A stretch of DNA of 37,080 bases from Proteobacteria bacterium UBA4656 (lineage in GTDB: Bacteria > Pseudomonadota > Gammaproteobacteria > Xanthomonadales > Ahniellaceae): positions 1-37,080 of the forward strand of contig DHLY01000053.1 of NCBI GenBank assembly GCA_002405525.1, written 5' to 3'. Below are positions 1-8,348 of this stretch, piece by piece. Within the stretch, counting starts at the first letter, position 1. Every line of letters starts with the position of its first letter. Both the position numbers and the translations under genes were made by a program. The notes beneath the pieces were generated by a model. The model made no database searches. It saw only the letters and a program-made list of their open reading frames with translations, and was not told where the DNA came from.

Positions 1-6
1 GCGCAG

Positions 7-106
7 GTGGCGCCATAACGCCGGTCATGGAGTGGCTCCATTACGGCGATCCTGGGGTGGCTCCATTACGGCGATCCCGGAAGGGCTCCATTGGGGCGGT
101 CGGTGA
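7..106. repeat. four 25-bp tandem imperfect repeats, probable IS terminus
   Basis: Four contiguous 25-bp units lie at 7-31, 32-56, 57-81 and 82-106. Units 2 and 3 are almost identical and carry GTGGCTCCATTACGGCGATC; units 1 and 4 are diverged. Arrays of short repeats at the ends are typical of IS21-family elements, where they bind the IstA transposase. The array abuts the point where the ATPase reading frame loses its family-like sequence, near 123-138. The transposase genes would lie left of the window, so the IS assignment is an inference. Confidence 0.5.
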
Positions 107-137
107 CAGGGCGGCAGTGGCACGGGGTGGTACGGGC

Positions 138-579
138 GCTTTCCTCGTACGGCCTCGTGAATTCCCGCAACACTCATGCGAAACCCGTGCGTTTGGCCGT
201 TTTTGGAAGATTGCACTTCGATGACATTTGCGATGGCGAAAAGCGATAGCTTGCCAAGGCCCTTGCGGCCCATGGCAGGGCGACCCCTGGAGGTCCTGCG
301 CCCATGCTCTGCATCCTCGTCGCGGCGGCGATAGCCGACACGCAGGTACTTGCCGTTCAGGTCGTCAACGGACATGCCGACACCATCGTCCTCAATCTCG
401 ATCCAATCCCTGTTTGGATCGACGCGAATCTGCACGCTCGACGCATCCGCGTCCCATGCGTTGGCCACGGCTTCCGTGAGAACTGCCGCGATGTTGCTGT
501 AGAGGTTGATGCCGAGATGCTCGAGAACATTGAGATCGACGGTCATCTCGAACGTAGTCTCGCTTGGGTTTCGCATCAT
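138..579 (-). pseudogene. truncated GHKL (Hsp90/MutL-type) ATPase of an R-M/Vsr locus
   Basis: The first 150 or so residues form the N-terminal half of a GHKL ATPase domain. The N-box reads LTEAVANAWDAD, the ADP-binding G1 box DDGVGM, and the G2 box GRKGLGKLSLF. Proteins of this type encoded beside Dcm/Vsr genes usually run to several hundred residues. Here, after the GFRMSV segment, the frame enters proline-rich junk and the 25-bp repeats and ends at 25. The gene was therefore cut by an insertion or rearrangement. Start: two adjacent ATGs (579, 576) follow GAGGAG on the minus strand, at a good distance. The rest of the gene may lie beyond the IS, outside the window. The gene is divergent from the methyltransferase operon and probably belonged to the same defence locus. 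It is probably non-functional as it stands. Confidence 0.7.
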
Positions 580-898
580 GGCGTCTCCTCGTGAGGGCAA
601 TCCCGGTGGGCTCAGTTAATGCTTGGCGTGCGCCACGCCGCCCGCCCACGCGCTCGCCGAGGCCAACAGCGCGATGCGGGATACCGCCACTTTATCGGAG
701 CTGGCTCGGACCATCCCAATGATCAGCCCGCCCCACAAACAGGTCTGCGAATTGCAGCCATAGGCGGTCGACCTCGTCCGATGAAGTTTCGCTCGGGCAG
801 CCCCATTTTTCGCGAGTGCGCCGGCAGCAACTTGACCTCGCCGATCGGTTGTGCACCAATGTGGTGTAACATGGTGCATCCGGCGAGGAGATTTGGCC
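580..898. other. divergent intergenic region of the R-M locus
   Basis: These 319 nt separate the broken ATPase (minus) from the RHH-methyltransferase operon (plus). They should hold both promoters. I see a TTGACC box at 832-837 but no convincing paired -10. The inverted repeat at 852-878 is listed separately. A minus-strand reading frame at 616-900 has no recognisable features and is not called. Confidence 0.5.
852..878. promoter_or_regulatory. candidate operator (TGCACCA inverted repeat)
   Basis: TGCACCA at 852-858 and its exact complement TGGTGCA at 872-878 are separated by 13 nt. A further TGGTGT lies between them. The array ends 20 nt before the RHH start codon. RHH proteins usually bind short, repeated half-sites like these and repress their own operon. 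The sites are seen directly; their use as an operator is inferred. Confidence 0.4.
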
Positions 899-1105
899 AT
901 GCCACAAGCTAAGTCTGAGTTGAAAGGACGTCGGGCTACGCCGGAGACGATGCGTGCGTCTGTAAGCTTCCCTGCCGGGGTCTATGGCGAGCTGGAGCGA
1001 ATTGCTGCGGCAAAGAAGGTCTCGCTAGCCTGGGTAGTCCGCGATGCGGCCGAGCGGTACGTCGTCGAGCACGGCGGCAGGTCTCGTGAACGGAGCCAAA
1101 CATGA
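899..1105 (+). CDS. ribbon-helix-helix (CopG/Arc-type) DNA-binding protein
   Basis: A 68-residue basic protein. A short strand (RASVSFP, about residues 19-25) is followed by two helices (YGELERIAAAKKV, LAWVVRDAAERYV), the classic ribbon-helix-helix layout of a dimeric repressor. The ATG at 899 was chosen over an upstream GTG because GAGGAG at 885-890 precedes it at 8 nt. The stop codon overlaps the methyltransferase ATG in an ATGA, so the two are translationally coupled. The TGCACCA inverted repeat just upstream is a plausible autoregulatory operator. This would make it the controller of the R-M operon, although classical C proteins use a helix-turn-helix instead. An antitoxin role is the alternative, but no toxin gene is adjacent. 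Confidence 0.7.
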   Translation: MPQAKSELKGRRATPETMRASVSFPAGVYGELERIAAAKKVSLAWVVRDAAERYVVEHGGRSRERSQT

Positions 1106-2352
1106 GCCGGCCCAGGAGACAAAGGGCGGCCGCAGACTCCGGCGCTCAAATGGCGTTGGGATTCGGCGCTCCAAAACACCGGCGCGCCGCCCGGAGATCA
1201 GCCCTACTAGGCGGCACTCATTGTGTCGCGGGACTATTCGCCGGAATCGGTGGCGTCGAGCTCGGACTGGCGAAGGGCGGTCACGAAACGGCGCTGTTCT
1301 GTGAGAACGAGCCTGCCGCGATGGCCGTTCTGCGCGAACGCTTCCCGGAAGTGCCTTTGCACGATGACGTCCGAACCTTGAAGTGTTTGCCTGCCGAAAC
1401 CTCACTCGTGGTCGCCGGCTTCCCTTGCCAGGACCTTTCACAGGCGGGCGCGACCCGCGGGATCGCCGGTGCGCGGTCGGGACTGGTGGGCGAGGTCTTC
1501 CGACTGATCGAAGACAGCCGCACGCCATGGGTCCTGCTGGAGAACGTCCCATTCATGTTGCAGCTCGCGCGCGGCGAGGCGATGAACGTCATCGCGGCGC
1601 GACTGGAGGCGCTGGGCTATAGATGGGCCTATCGCGTCGTGGATTCGCGGGCCTTCGGGCTGCCGCAGCGCCGCCGGCGCGTGTACCTGCTCGCATCGCT
1701 GGAGGGCGACCCACGCGAGGTCTTGTTCGCCGACGAAACCGGCGAGCAGCCCGAGCCACGACTGAACGGCCACCCGGTGGCATGCGGCTTCTATTGGACG
1801 GAAGGGGTGCGTGGGCTCGGCTGGGCCGTCGACGCCGTGCCGACCCTGAAGGGCGGGTCGACGATCGGCATTCCTTCACCGCCGGCCATCTGGATGCCGG
1901 ACGGTCGCATCGTGACGCCGGACATTCGCGACGCCGAACGCCTGCAGGGGTTCAAGGAAAACTGGACACGCCCGGCCGAAGCGGTGGCGAAGCGCGGCGC
2001 GCGCTGGAAGTTGATCGGCAACGCAGTCAGCGTACCCGCCGCTGCCTGGATTGGTCGGCGGCTATGCAAGCCGGGACCGCTGATCGAGTTCAATGTTCAG
2101 CCGATGAGGGGCCATCGCCATTGGCCGACCGCGGCGTGGAACGTGGGTGACGGCCGGTTCTCGGTATCGGCATCCGAGTGGCCGGTGCATCGGGCACGCA
2201 AGACATTGGCGGCGTTCCTGCGATTCGAGCCGACGCCATTGTCGGCCAAGGCGACCAGCGGATTCCTCAGCCGCACCGAAGTCGCGAAGCTTCGATTCGA
2301 TCCGGCGTTCATCCGCGACGTTCGCCGACACCTGGAATCGGTGAATCGCTGA
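1102..2352 (+). CDS. dcm: DNA (cytosine-5-)-methyltransferase
   Basis: A 416-residue C5-cytosine methyltransferase that transfers a methyl group from S-adenosylmethionine to cytosine in a specific DNA site. The conserved motifs appear in order: motif I GLFAGIGG (44-51), motif IV GFPCQDLSQ (106-114, catalytic Cys109), motif VI ENV (147-149), motif VIII QRRRRVYLL (189-197), a short target-recognition region (about 205-275), and motif IX/X RDAERLQGF...GNAVSVP (276-312). A further 100 residues of unknown role follow motif X. The first 35 residues are also an extension. The gene is coupled to the upstream RHH gene and followed 20 nt later by vsr. Vsr repairs T:G mismatches left by deamination of 5-methylcytosine, which confirms the type of methylation. 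The recognition sequence cannot be read from the protein. Confidence 0.95.
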   Translation: MSRPRRQRAAADSGAQMALGFGAPKHRRAARRSALLGGTHCVAGLFAGIGGVELGLAKGGHETALFCENEPAAMAVLRERFPEVPLHDDVRTLKCLPAETSLVVAGFPCQDLSQAGATRGIAGARSGLVGEVFRLIEDSRTPWVLLENVPFMLQLARGEAMNVIAARLEALGYRWAYRVVDSRAFGLPQRRRRVYLLASLEGDPREVLFADETGEQPEPRLNGHPVACGFYWTEGVRGLGWAVDAVPTLKGGSTIGIPSPPAIWMPDGRIVTPDIRDAERLQGFKENWTRPAEAVAKRGARWKLIGNAVSVPAAAWIGRRLCKPGPLIEFNVQPMRGHRHWPTAAWNVGDGRFSVSASEWPVHRARKTLAAFLRFEPTPLSAKATSGFLSRTEVAKLRFDPAFIRDVRRHLESVNR

Positions 2353-2372
2353 CCGATCGACGACACGTCGTG

Positions 2373-2870
2373 GTGCCCCGATCCATCGACGCGACGCGGC
2401 CCTTCGCCAGCGGCGTACGCCTTCACGGGAAGCGCCTACACACCACGGTCGACCGCTCGCGCCAGATGTCTGCCGTGCGGCGTTCGGGCACTGGCGCCGA
2501 GTTGGCCGCCAGAGCCGCAGCAAGGTCGGCCGGCTTGCGCTTCACCGTCGACAACTCCGATCTCCCCGGCTCTCCTGATCTGGCGAATCGTGCTCGCCGG
2601 ATCGCAGTGTTCGTGCATGGGTGCTTCTGGCATCGCCACTCGGGGTGCCCGAGAACGACCACTCCGAAGAAGAACCGGGCATTTTGGCTCGACAAGTTCG
2701 CGAGCAACCAGGCCCGAGACCGTCGCGTCGCGAGAGCCCTTCGCAGGCTCGGCTACCGGGTCTTCGTCATCTGGGAGTGCCGTACGCGGGACCGCGAGGT
2801 GCTGGCACACCGATTCTCGAGGATCGCAGCCGCCGCTACGATGCGATCTGAACCCAGGAGGCTGGCATGA
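2373..2870 (+). CDS. vsr: very short patch repair endonuclease (Vsr)
   Basis: A mismatch endonuclease that nicks beside T:G mismatches produced by deamination of 5-methylcytosine. The conserved core is present: SRQMSAVRRSGTGAE (N-terminal DNA contact region), LPGSPDL with the catalytic-type Asp, then VFVHGCFWHRHSGC with the His/Cys zinc ligands, FWLDKFASNQARDRR, and VIWEC. The family core would be lost if the internal ATG at 2466 were used, because the DRSRQM segment precedes it. A GTG at 2373 (or 2370) was therefore chosen, 20 nt after the methyltransferase stop. No strong ribosome site is visible, which suggests translation coupled to dcm. The stop overlaps the next gene's ATG (ATGA at 2867). 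Confidence 0.85.
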   Translation: MPRSIDATRPFASGVRLHGKRLHTTVDRSRQMSAVRRSGTGAELAARAAARSAGLRFTVDNSDLPGSPDLANRARRIAVFVHGCFWHRHSGCPRTTTPKKNRAFWLDKFASNQARDRRVARALRRLGYRVFVIWECRTRDREVLAHRFSRIAAAATMRSEPRRLA

Positions 2871-3691
2871 GAGGGCAGGAGATTCTCGCGCGGACGCTCA
2901 GTGTTCCAACGCGGCGCGGCAAAGCCAGCACCGGATGGCAGTATCACTCTCGCAGCGATTCGCACTCCAAGGTGGCCTGCTGGACTCTGCTGTTCGACGC
3001 CCTCCACGAGTGCGACGTGCTTCGACAACATGCCGACGCGGGCCGACTCGGTTTCGGCATCAACTTCGAGATGGTCGGCCCGATCAGCAAACGGCTCGAC
3101 CTGGTGCTGACCCGGATTCAGCCCGGACGAGACCCGTCGAAACGAAGCTCTTTCGCCGATCTCGCAGTACAGTTCGGCGTCGTCTTGACGGACGACGAGG
3201 CTGCGGACCTCGCCCGATTGCCGCCGATCCTGCACGACGAGGAAAGCGCCGCGGAGGTAGTTCTCGCGGTCGAAGCGAAGGCGTGCATGACGGAACACGT
3301 GAAGGCGCTGCCGCGACTGCATGCCGAGATCCTTGCGACCGGATACCTGGCCAAGCTCGCATCGCCCCATTGCATCCTCGCGTCGTACACGCTCGTGAAC
3401 TCGGCGCGCACTTTTCGCGCTCCGAGTGAAAGCGCGAGAACCAACACGCACGGCGCCGGCGACGCAGCACGAGTGGTCAAGATGCTTGCGCTCGCCGTTC
3501 CCCTGGCGCGCAACCTCCAGAATCTGATCGGCTACGACGTCATCGGAACCACGGTGATCGACTGCCGCAACGACGGAAGTCCGGTGACGGTCGACGCCGG
3601 CTTCGCGTGGCCCGAACGTGCAGCCCACGTTCGATACGAACGCTTGGTGCGCGGCATCTGCTCCGAGTACCGCGCGCGTGCGGGACGCTGA
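2867..3691 (+). CDS. candidate PD-(D/E)xK restriction endonuclease
   Basis: A 274-residue protein with no family I can name. It has the layout of a PD-(D/E)xK nuclease: an Asp in KRLDLVLTR (Asp78), then VVLAVEAKACMTEH with Glu136-Ala-Lys138 on a predicted core strand, followed by an alpha helix. It overlaps vsr by ATGA and is last in the operon RHH-dcm-vsr-X. This is exactly where the cognate type II restriction enzyme is expected. The catalytic motif is seen in the sequence; the role as restriction enzyme follows from position. A DNA-repair or modification-dependent nuclease is the alternative. It ends 22 nt before the stop of the convergent HNH gene. A GC hairpin without a T-tract lies at 3696-3715. 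Confidence 0.6.
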   Translation: MRGQEILARTLSVPTRRGKASTGWQYHSRSDSHSKVACWTLLFDALHECDVLRQHADAGRLGFGINFEMVGPISKRLDLVLTRIQPGRDPSKRSSFADLAVQFGVVLTDDEAADLARLPPILHDEESAAEVVLAVEAKACMTEHVKALPRLHAEILATGYLAKLASPHCILASYTLVNSARTFRAPSESARTNTHGAGDAARVVKMLALAVPLARNLQNLIGYDVIGTTVIDCRNDGSPVTVDAGFAWPERAAHVRYERLVRGICSEYRARAGR

Positions 3692-3713
3692 TCGCGGCGC
3701 CCGGCATCGGGCG

Positions 3714-4598
3714 TCAGCCCTTGAACACGTTCTCGCGATGCCAGCGAAGGTAGGTCGGATGGGGCTGGTGCGCTGCCGAGTCGGTGTCCAGCAGGCGACG
3801 GCCGGGCAGGATCAGGCGCTCCAGGTCGTCCGGCAAACCGTGGGGCGACAGCAGAATCCGTCGGTCGTCGTCCACTGAAACCAGCCCACGATCGAACAAC
3901 CAGTGGAAGGTGCCGGTGAGCGCAAGTCCGTTGCGGACCGTGTCCGGACCATCGGCTTCGACCGGCTTGATGTGGGCAGCCTGGACCTCCGGACGACCAC
4001 CACCGTTGAGCAGGTGCAGGCCGGTCATCGCGCATCGATTGCCGTAGGCCATCCGCACACGACGTCGGAATGCGATGTCGCGGAACCTGCGGGACACGAG
4101 AACCTGCTCGACCTCACGCATCGGGTCGGTCGGCAGAACGTCCTGCACGCGATCCTGGAGTTCCCAAGGCTCCAGTTCGTGCGCGAACCCTGCGGCGACA
4201 ATCTGTCGGAACTCCGAATCAGGCAGGGTTCGCACCGAACGCCCGAACGCGCCCTTGTTCGTCGAGCCGTCGGCCTTGAGAAGCGCTGACTCGTAGTACG
4301 ACTCGCCGAGTCGAAACGGGACCGCGTGATCGAACTCGGTGTAGTCGGCGACATATGCATACCAGTGACCGGCGCGACTCGCATCCTGAACGATGCGCGC
4401 AACCCGTGCCGTCGCGAAGTAGGCCTGCCGACCGGTCGCACTGTGCGGGCCAGAAGTCCGCCGCGGCTCGTAGTACACGATCCAGTCGCCCTCCGAAGCA
4501 CGTGCAGCGGCGAGATACATGCTGGGAAAGTGGTACCGGAGCTCCGGCTGGTCGTCGAACGACGAACTCTCGGAGTATGTGAATACCGCCTTGGCCAT
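3714..4598 (-). CDS. HNH endonuclease, predicted restriction-type (COG3440-like)
   Basis: A 294-residue protein. Residues 180-245 form an HNH_2-type module: Cys189 (GNRCAMTG), EVQAAHIKP with His209, DTVRNGLALTGTFHWLFDRG with Asn223 and His232, as in predicted restriction endonucleases of the COG3440 group. The N-terminal 110 residues (PSMYLAAARASEGDWIVYYEPRR, then a beta-rich stretch) resemble a small base-reading beta barrel of the EVE/SRA kind; this is a guess from pattern. The ATG at 4598 (MAKAVFTYSES) was preferred over an upstream in-frame start whose sequence looks non-coding. The gene converges on the methyltransferase operon. It may be a second nuclease of the same system, or a modification-dependent enzyme targeting foreign methylated DNA. 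Confidence 0.75.
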   Translation of the reverse strand: MAKAVFTYSESSSFDDQPELRYHFPSMYLAAARASEGDWIVYYEPRRTSGPHSATGRQAYFATARVARIVQDASRAGHWYAYVADYTEFDHAVPFRLGESYYESALLKADGSTNKGAFGRSVRTLPDSEFRQIVAAGFAHELEPWELQDRVQDVLPTDPMREVEQVLVSRRFRDIAFRRRVRMAYGNRCAMTGLHLLNGGGRPEVQAAHIKPVEADGPDTVRNGLALTGTFHWLFDRGLVSVDDDRRILLSPHGLPDDLERLILPGRRLLDTDSAAHQPHPTYLRWHRENVFKG

Positions 4599-4714
4599 GG
4601 GTTCATCCGCCGTGCGCGTCCAGGTTACGACGGTTGATGCCCCGACAGAAGGGAGGCACAAAGGACAACGGAGCTTTCTCTAGCCCCCGCCGCAAGCTCG
4701 GCTTACGCGGCCCG

Positions 4715-6613
4715 TCAGCCTCGTGTCCCAAGCCACCCCCGCACCAACCCACACACCGCCCTCACCTCCCCATCCATCGCCCGATCCCGCTGCATGAACG
4801 GCGCGACTTGGCGCACCTCGGCCAGGGCTTCGCGCACCGCCGTGCCGGCGTGGAAGCCCTCGGAGTCGGCGAGCGCCGCGCACAGGGCCTCGACCTCGCG
4901 CAGGAACTGCGGATGGTCCGGGTGGCCGGGCGATGGGGCGCCGGCGATTTTCGAGGCGATCAGGTCGACGCGGCCGCGGCGGGCGACGGCGCGCGCGGCG
5001 TTGAGCATGTCCTGGCGGTATTCCAGCGCTTGCGCGGCGGTGTAGAGCTCCAGCGCCAGCACGTCGGACAGGTCGTCGCACATCTCCAGCACGTGGCGGG
5101 CTTCGTTGGCGCCCATCGAGACGTGGTCTTCGGCGTTCGCGCTGGTGGGCACGGAGTAAACCGACGCGGGATGCGCGCGGCTGGCGAGGTCGTTGACCAG
5201 TGCTGCGGCCGTGTACTGCACGATCATGAAGCCGGAGTCGGTGGCGTCTTCGTTGCCGATCAGGAACGGCGGCAGGCCGTCGTTGGTGGCGGGATCGACC
5301 AGTTTGTTGAGGCGCCGTTCGCTGATCGAGGCGAGTACCGGGATCGCGGCCTTGACGTAGCTCATCGCCAGCGCCAGCGGCATGCCGTGGAAGTGGCCGG
5401 CGCTGACCACCTGGTCTTCGATCGCGCGGGCGTCCGGTGCGTCGGGAAAGACCAGCGGGTTGTCGGTGACGGCGTTGAGTTCGATCTCGAGCACGCGCGC
5501 GGCCTGCGCCAGCGCGTCGCGCACCGCGCCGTGCACCTGCGGGATGCAGCGCAGCGAGTACGCGTCCTGCGGCTGGTGCTTCTTGCCGCCCTTGAACGGC
5601 AGGAATCGCGTGTAGAAGGCCTCGCGGCCGTGGCGCTGGCCCGGCGGCACCCAGTCCCAGGCGATGTCGAATCGATGCCCCTGGTCGGCCGGATCGTCCC
5701 AGGCCTGGGCGAGCCAGGGCTTGAAGCGCGGCACGAGGTGGTACGGGATGTCGATCAGCGTCGAGCCGTCGAGCAGTTCGCGCAGGCGGCGCGCGGTGTC
5801 GACCTGGCCCGGGTGCGGGCGCAGCGCGTGCACCTCGGCCTTGAAGGCACCGCTGCGGCCGGCGAACGCATCGAGGCTCATCGCGGCGGCGAGGTCGGCC
5901 AGCGCGACCAGCGACTCCAGCCGATCCACCGCCAGCACGCCGCAGGCCAGCATCTGCGCCGTGCCGTTGTTGAGCGCCAGGCCTTCCTTGTGCGATAGGC
6001 GCACCGGGGCCAGCCCGCGTCGCGCCAGCGCTTCGGCACCCGGCATGCGCACGCCGTCGAGGAAGGCTTCGCCGCCGCCGAGCAGCACGATGGCGAGATG
6101 CGACAGCGGCGCCAGGTCGCCGCTCGCGCCGACCGAACCCTTGCGCGGCACCACCGGCACGATGCCGGCGTTGAACATCGCCGCCAGCGCCTCGACCGTT
6201 TCCGCGCGGATGCCCGAATGCCCGCGCAGCAGGGTGTTGATGCGGATCGCCAGCATCGCGCGCACGACCTCGGGCGCGAAGGGCTCGCCCACGCAGACGG
6301 CGTGGGTGATCACGAGGTTGTGCTGCAGTTCCTCCAGCAGCGTGCCCTCGCGCTGCTCCGGATTGCCGCCGGGCAGTTCGTCGCGCGCGCGGTGCGCGCC
6401 GAGCAGGCGGTCGGCGTTGCTGCCGAAGCCGGTGGTGACGCCGTAGATCGGCTCGCCGCGGCCGGCGCGGTCGGCCAGGAAGTCGGCGGCGCGGCGCACG
6501 CGCGCGAGCGCTTCTGGGTCGAGTGCGATGCGCACGCGGGCGTGCGCGGCGGCGACCAACTGAGCGCGGGTGAGGCCGCGCCCGTCGAGGATCAAGGTGT
6601 CGATATCGCCCAT
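4715..6613 (-). CDS. hutH: histidine/aromatic amino acid ammonia-lyase, unusually long
   Basis: This enzyme removes ammonia from histidine (giving urocanate) or a related aromatic amino acid through the MIO prosthetic group. MIO forms from Ala163-Ser164-Gly165 in VGASGDLAPLSH. Other family signatures are IYGVTTGFGSNAD (57-68), LQHNLVITHAVCVGEPF (97-112), LNNGTAQML, QDAYSLR (349-355) and NPATNDG-like residues later on. The His in the ITHA segment fits the histidine-specific branch rather than the phenylalanine branch, so HutH is the best call, though the substrate is unproven. The 632-residue length exceeds the usual 500-520 because of an insertion at about 283-347, between the DGS segment and QDAYSLR. 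No other hut genes are adjacent. hisS lies 37 nt upstream on the same strand, so the two may be co-transcribed. Confidence 0.8.
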   Translation of the reverse strand: MGDIDTLILDGRGLTRAQLVAAAHARVRIALDPEALARVRRAADFLADRAGRGEPIYGVTTGFGSNADRLLGAHRARDELPGGNPEQREGTLLEELQHNLVITHAVCVGEPFAPEVVRAMLAIRINTLLRGHSGIRAETVEALAAMFNAGIVPVVPRKGSVGASGDLAPLSHLAIVLLGGGEAFLDGVRMPGAEALARRGLAPVRLSHKEGLALNNGTAQMLACGVLAVDRLESLVALADLAAAMSLDAFAGRSGAFKAEVHALRPHPGQVDTARRLRELLDGSTLIDIPYHLVPRFKPWLAQAWDDPADQGHRFDIAWDWVPPGQRHGREAFYTRFLPFKGGKKHQPQDAYSLRCIPQVHGAVRDALAQAARVLEIELNAVTDNPLVFPDAPDARAIEDQVVSAGHFHGMPLALAMSYVKAAIPVLASISERRLNKLVDPATNDGLPPFLIGNEDATDSGFMIVQYTAAALVNDLASRAHPASVYSVPTSANAEDHVSMGANEARHVLEMCDDLSDVLALELYTAAQALEYRQDMLNAARAVARRGRVDLIASKIAGAPSPGHPDHPQFLREVEALCAALADSEGFHAGTAVREALAEVRQVAPFMQRDRAMDGEVRAVCGLVRGWLGTRG

Positions 6614-6650
6614 GCGCCCTCCCCGGACGTCAGGCTGAAGCCCTGCCGCG

Positions 6651-8030
6651 TCAGCGGCCCTTCATCGCGGCGGCTTGTTCGATCTCCACCCGCAGGGTCT
6701 TGACCAGATCCCCTCGTGCGACCTCGAATTGGTCCTGCTTGCGCAGGTCCTTGATGGTGACCACGCCCTTGGCCAGTTCGTCGGGGCCGAGCACGGCGAC
6801 GAAGCGGATGCCCGCGCGGTCGGCGTACTGGAACTGCTTGGCCAGTTTGCGCGGCTCCATCTGCACCTCGGTCGGGATGCCGGCCGACCGCAGCAGGCCC
6901 GCGAGTTCGAGGTACTTCGGCAGGTCCGCCTCGTCCATCTGCGTGACCAGCACCTGCACCGTGCTGTCGGCGGTGCCGATGAGCTTCGCCTCGCGCAACT
7001 GCCAGAACAAGCGCGTGGCGCCGATCGAGATGCCCACGCCCGGCAGCTTCGACTTGGTGTAGTGGCTGGCGAGGTTGTCGTAGCGCCCGCCGGAGCAGAT
7101 CGAGCCGATCTGCGGGTAGTCGGTGAGGTGGGTCTCGTAGACCGTGCCGGTGTAGTAGTCGAGCCCGCGCGCGATCGAGAGGTTGAGCGCGTAGTGGGTC
7201 TCAGGCACGCCGAAGGCGCGCACCAGGGTCAGCACCTCGCGCAGTTCGTCGGCGCCCTGCGCCAGGGTCGGATTGCCGCGGCCGAGGCGCTCGAGGCAGG
7301 CCAGCGCGTGGTCGTGGCCGGTCGAGCGGGTGGAGACGAAGTCCATGATGCGCGCCACCACCTCGGCGGGCAGGCCGAAGCCTTCGCCCTGCAGCGTGGC
7401 GCGCACCGCGTCCGCGCCGCGCTTGTCGAGCTTGTCGACCTCGCGCAGCACCAGCATCTGGCGCTCGCCGTCGGCGATGCCGAGGTCCTCGAAGAAGCCG
7501 CGGATGAGCTTGCGGTTGTTCAACTGGATCGTGAACGGGCCGATGTCCAGTTCGCGGAACACGCTGTGGATCACCGCCGGCATCTCGGCGTCGTAGCGGA
7601 TCGACAGGTGGTCCTTGCCGATCACGTCGATGTCGCACTGGTAGAACTCGCGGAAGCGCCCGCGCTGGGCGCGCTCGCCGCGGTAGACGCGCTGGATCTG
7701 GTAGCGGCGGAACGGGAACGACAGTTCGTGCTCGTGCTCGGCGACGTAGCGGGCGAGCGGCACGGTGAGGTCGAAGCGCAGGGCGAGTTCGGGCGTGCCG
7801 CCCTGCTCCAGCGCGCCGGTCGACTGCACGAAGTAGACCTGGCGCTCGGTCTCGCCGCCGGACTTGGTGAGCAGGACCTCGCTGAACTCCATCACCGGGG
7901 TTTCGACCGGCAGGAAGCCGAAGCGTTCGTAGTTGCGCCGGATGGTGTCGAGCATGCCCTGGAACGCGATCTGGTCCAGCGGCAGCAGTTCCAGCACGCC
8001 GGGCATGGTGCGCGGCTTGATCGAGGACAT
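6651..8030 (-). CDS. hisS: histidyl-tRNA synthetase
   Basis: A cytoplasmic class II aminoacyl-tRNA synthetase that charges tRNA-His. Visible motifs are the motif 2 region [20 protein letters not shown] (114-133), the histidine-A motif [12 protein letters not shown] (288-299), and [15 protein letters not shown]-terminal anticodon-binding domain ([20 protein letters not shown] onward) completes it. At 459 residues the length suits the longer HisS forms. The ATG at 8030 ([17 protein letters not shown]) was chosen because the reading frame further upstream lacks family-like sequence and overlaps the tRNA promoter. hutH follows 37 nt downstream on the same strand. Confidence 0.95.
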   Translation of the reverse strand: MSSIKPRTMPGVLELLPLDQIAFQGMLDTIRRNYERFGFLPVETPVMEFSEVLLTKSGGETERQVYFVQSTGALEQGGTPELALRFDLTVPLARYVAEHEHELSFPFRRYQIQRVYRGERAQRGRFREFYQCDIDVIGKDHLSIRYDAEMPAVIHSVFRELDIGPFTIQLNNRKLIRGFFEDLGIADGERQMLVLREVDKLDKRGADAVRATLQGEGFGLPAEVVARIMDFVSTRSTGHDHALACLERLGRGNPTLAQGADELREVLTLVRAFGVPETHYALNLSIARGLDYYTGTVYETHLTDYPQIGSICSGGRYDNLASHYTKSKLPGVGISIGATRLFWQLREAKLIGTADSTVQVLVTQMDEADLPKYLELAGLLRSAGIPTEVQMEPRKLAKQFQYADRAGIRFVAVLGPDELAKGVVTIKDLRKQDQFEVARGDLVKTLRVEIEQAAAMKGR

Positions 8031-8106
8031 GGGCGTTCCGGCGCGGTGCGAAGACCACCAAGAATACCGGAGCCATCGCGGGCCGGCGCCGGCGCCAGTG
8101 CGCCGG

Positions 8107-8135
8107 TTGCCATCGCCTTGCGGCGTCACTATCAT
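8107..8135 (+). promoter_or_regulatory. sigma-70 promoter of tRNA-Pro
   Basis: TTGCCA (8107-8112) and TATCAT (8130-8135) are separated by exactly 17 nt and match the consensus hexamers at 5 of 6 bases each. Transcription would start near 8142, about 35 nt before the mature tRNA. It is divergent from hisS. Confidence 0.7.
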
Positions 8136-8176
8136 GCTCCGCTCGCTTCCGGCCTTCTCGAGGCCGCAGCTCCCGT

Positions 8177-8257
<81 letters not shown>

Positions 8258-8301
8258 GATCAATGGGTTACGGTTGCCGGCGATGGATGCCCACAAGCCC
8301 C

Positions 8302-8320
8302 GTACCAGCGACGTACCAGC
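8302..8320 (+). repeat. paired GTACCAGC boxes, left end (candidate arm-type integrase sites)
   Basis: GTACCAGC at 8302-8309 and 8313-8320, 11 bp apart (one helical turn), 45 nt inside attL. The same pair with the same spacing occurs at 17169-17187. In the excised circle the two pairs would flank the core in direct orientation, as arm sites of an attP do. Confidence 0.55.
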
Positions 8321-8345
8321 AACGCCCGCCTCGCGCGGGCGTTTT
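8321..8345 (+). terminator. intrinsic terminator after tRNA-Pro
   Basis: A perfect 9-bp stem AACGCCCGC/GCGGGCGTT (8321-8329, 8335-8343) with a 5-nt loop runs into TTTT. It lies inside the island, so the element brought a replacement terminator for the tRNA gene it entered. The original terminator is at 17395-17421. Confidence 0.85.
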
Positions 8346-8348
8346 GCT

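Noticed and set aside
616..900. Minus-strand ORF of 94 residues in the R-M divergent region
   Set aside because: Its start overlaps the RHH ribosome site, and it has no family or signal features.
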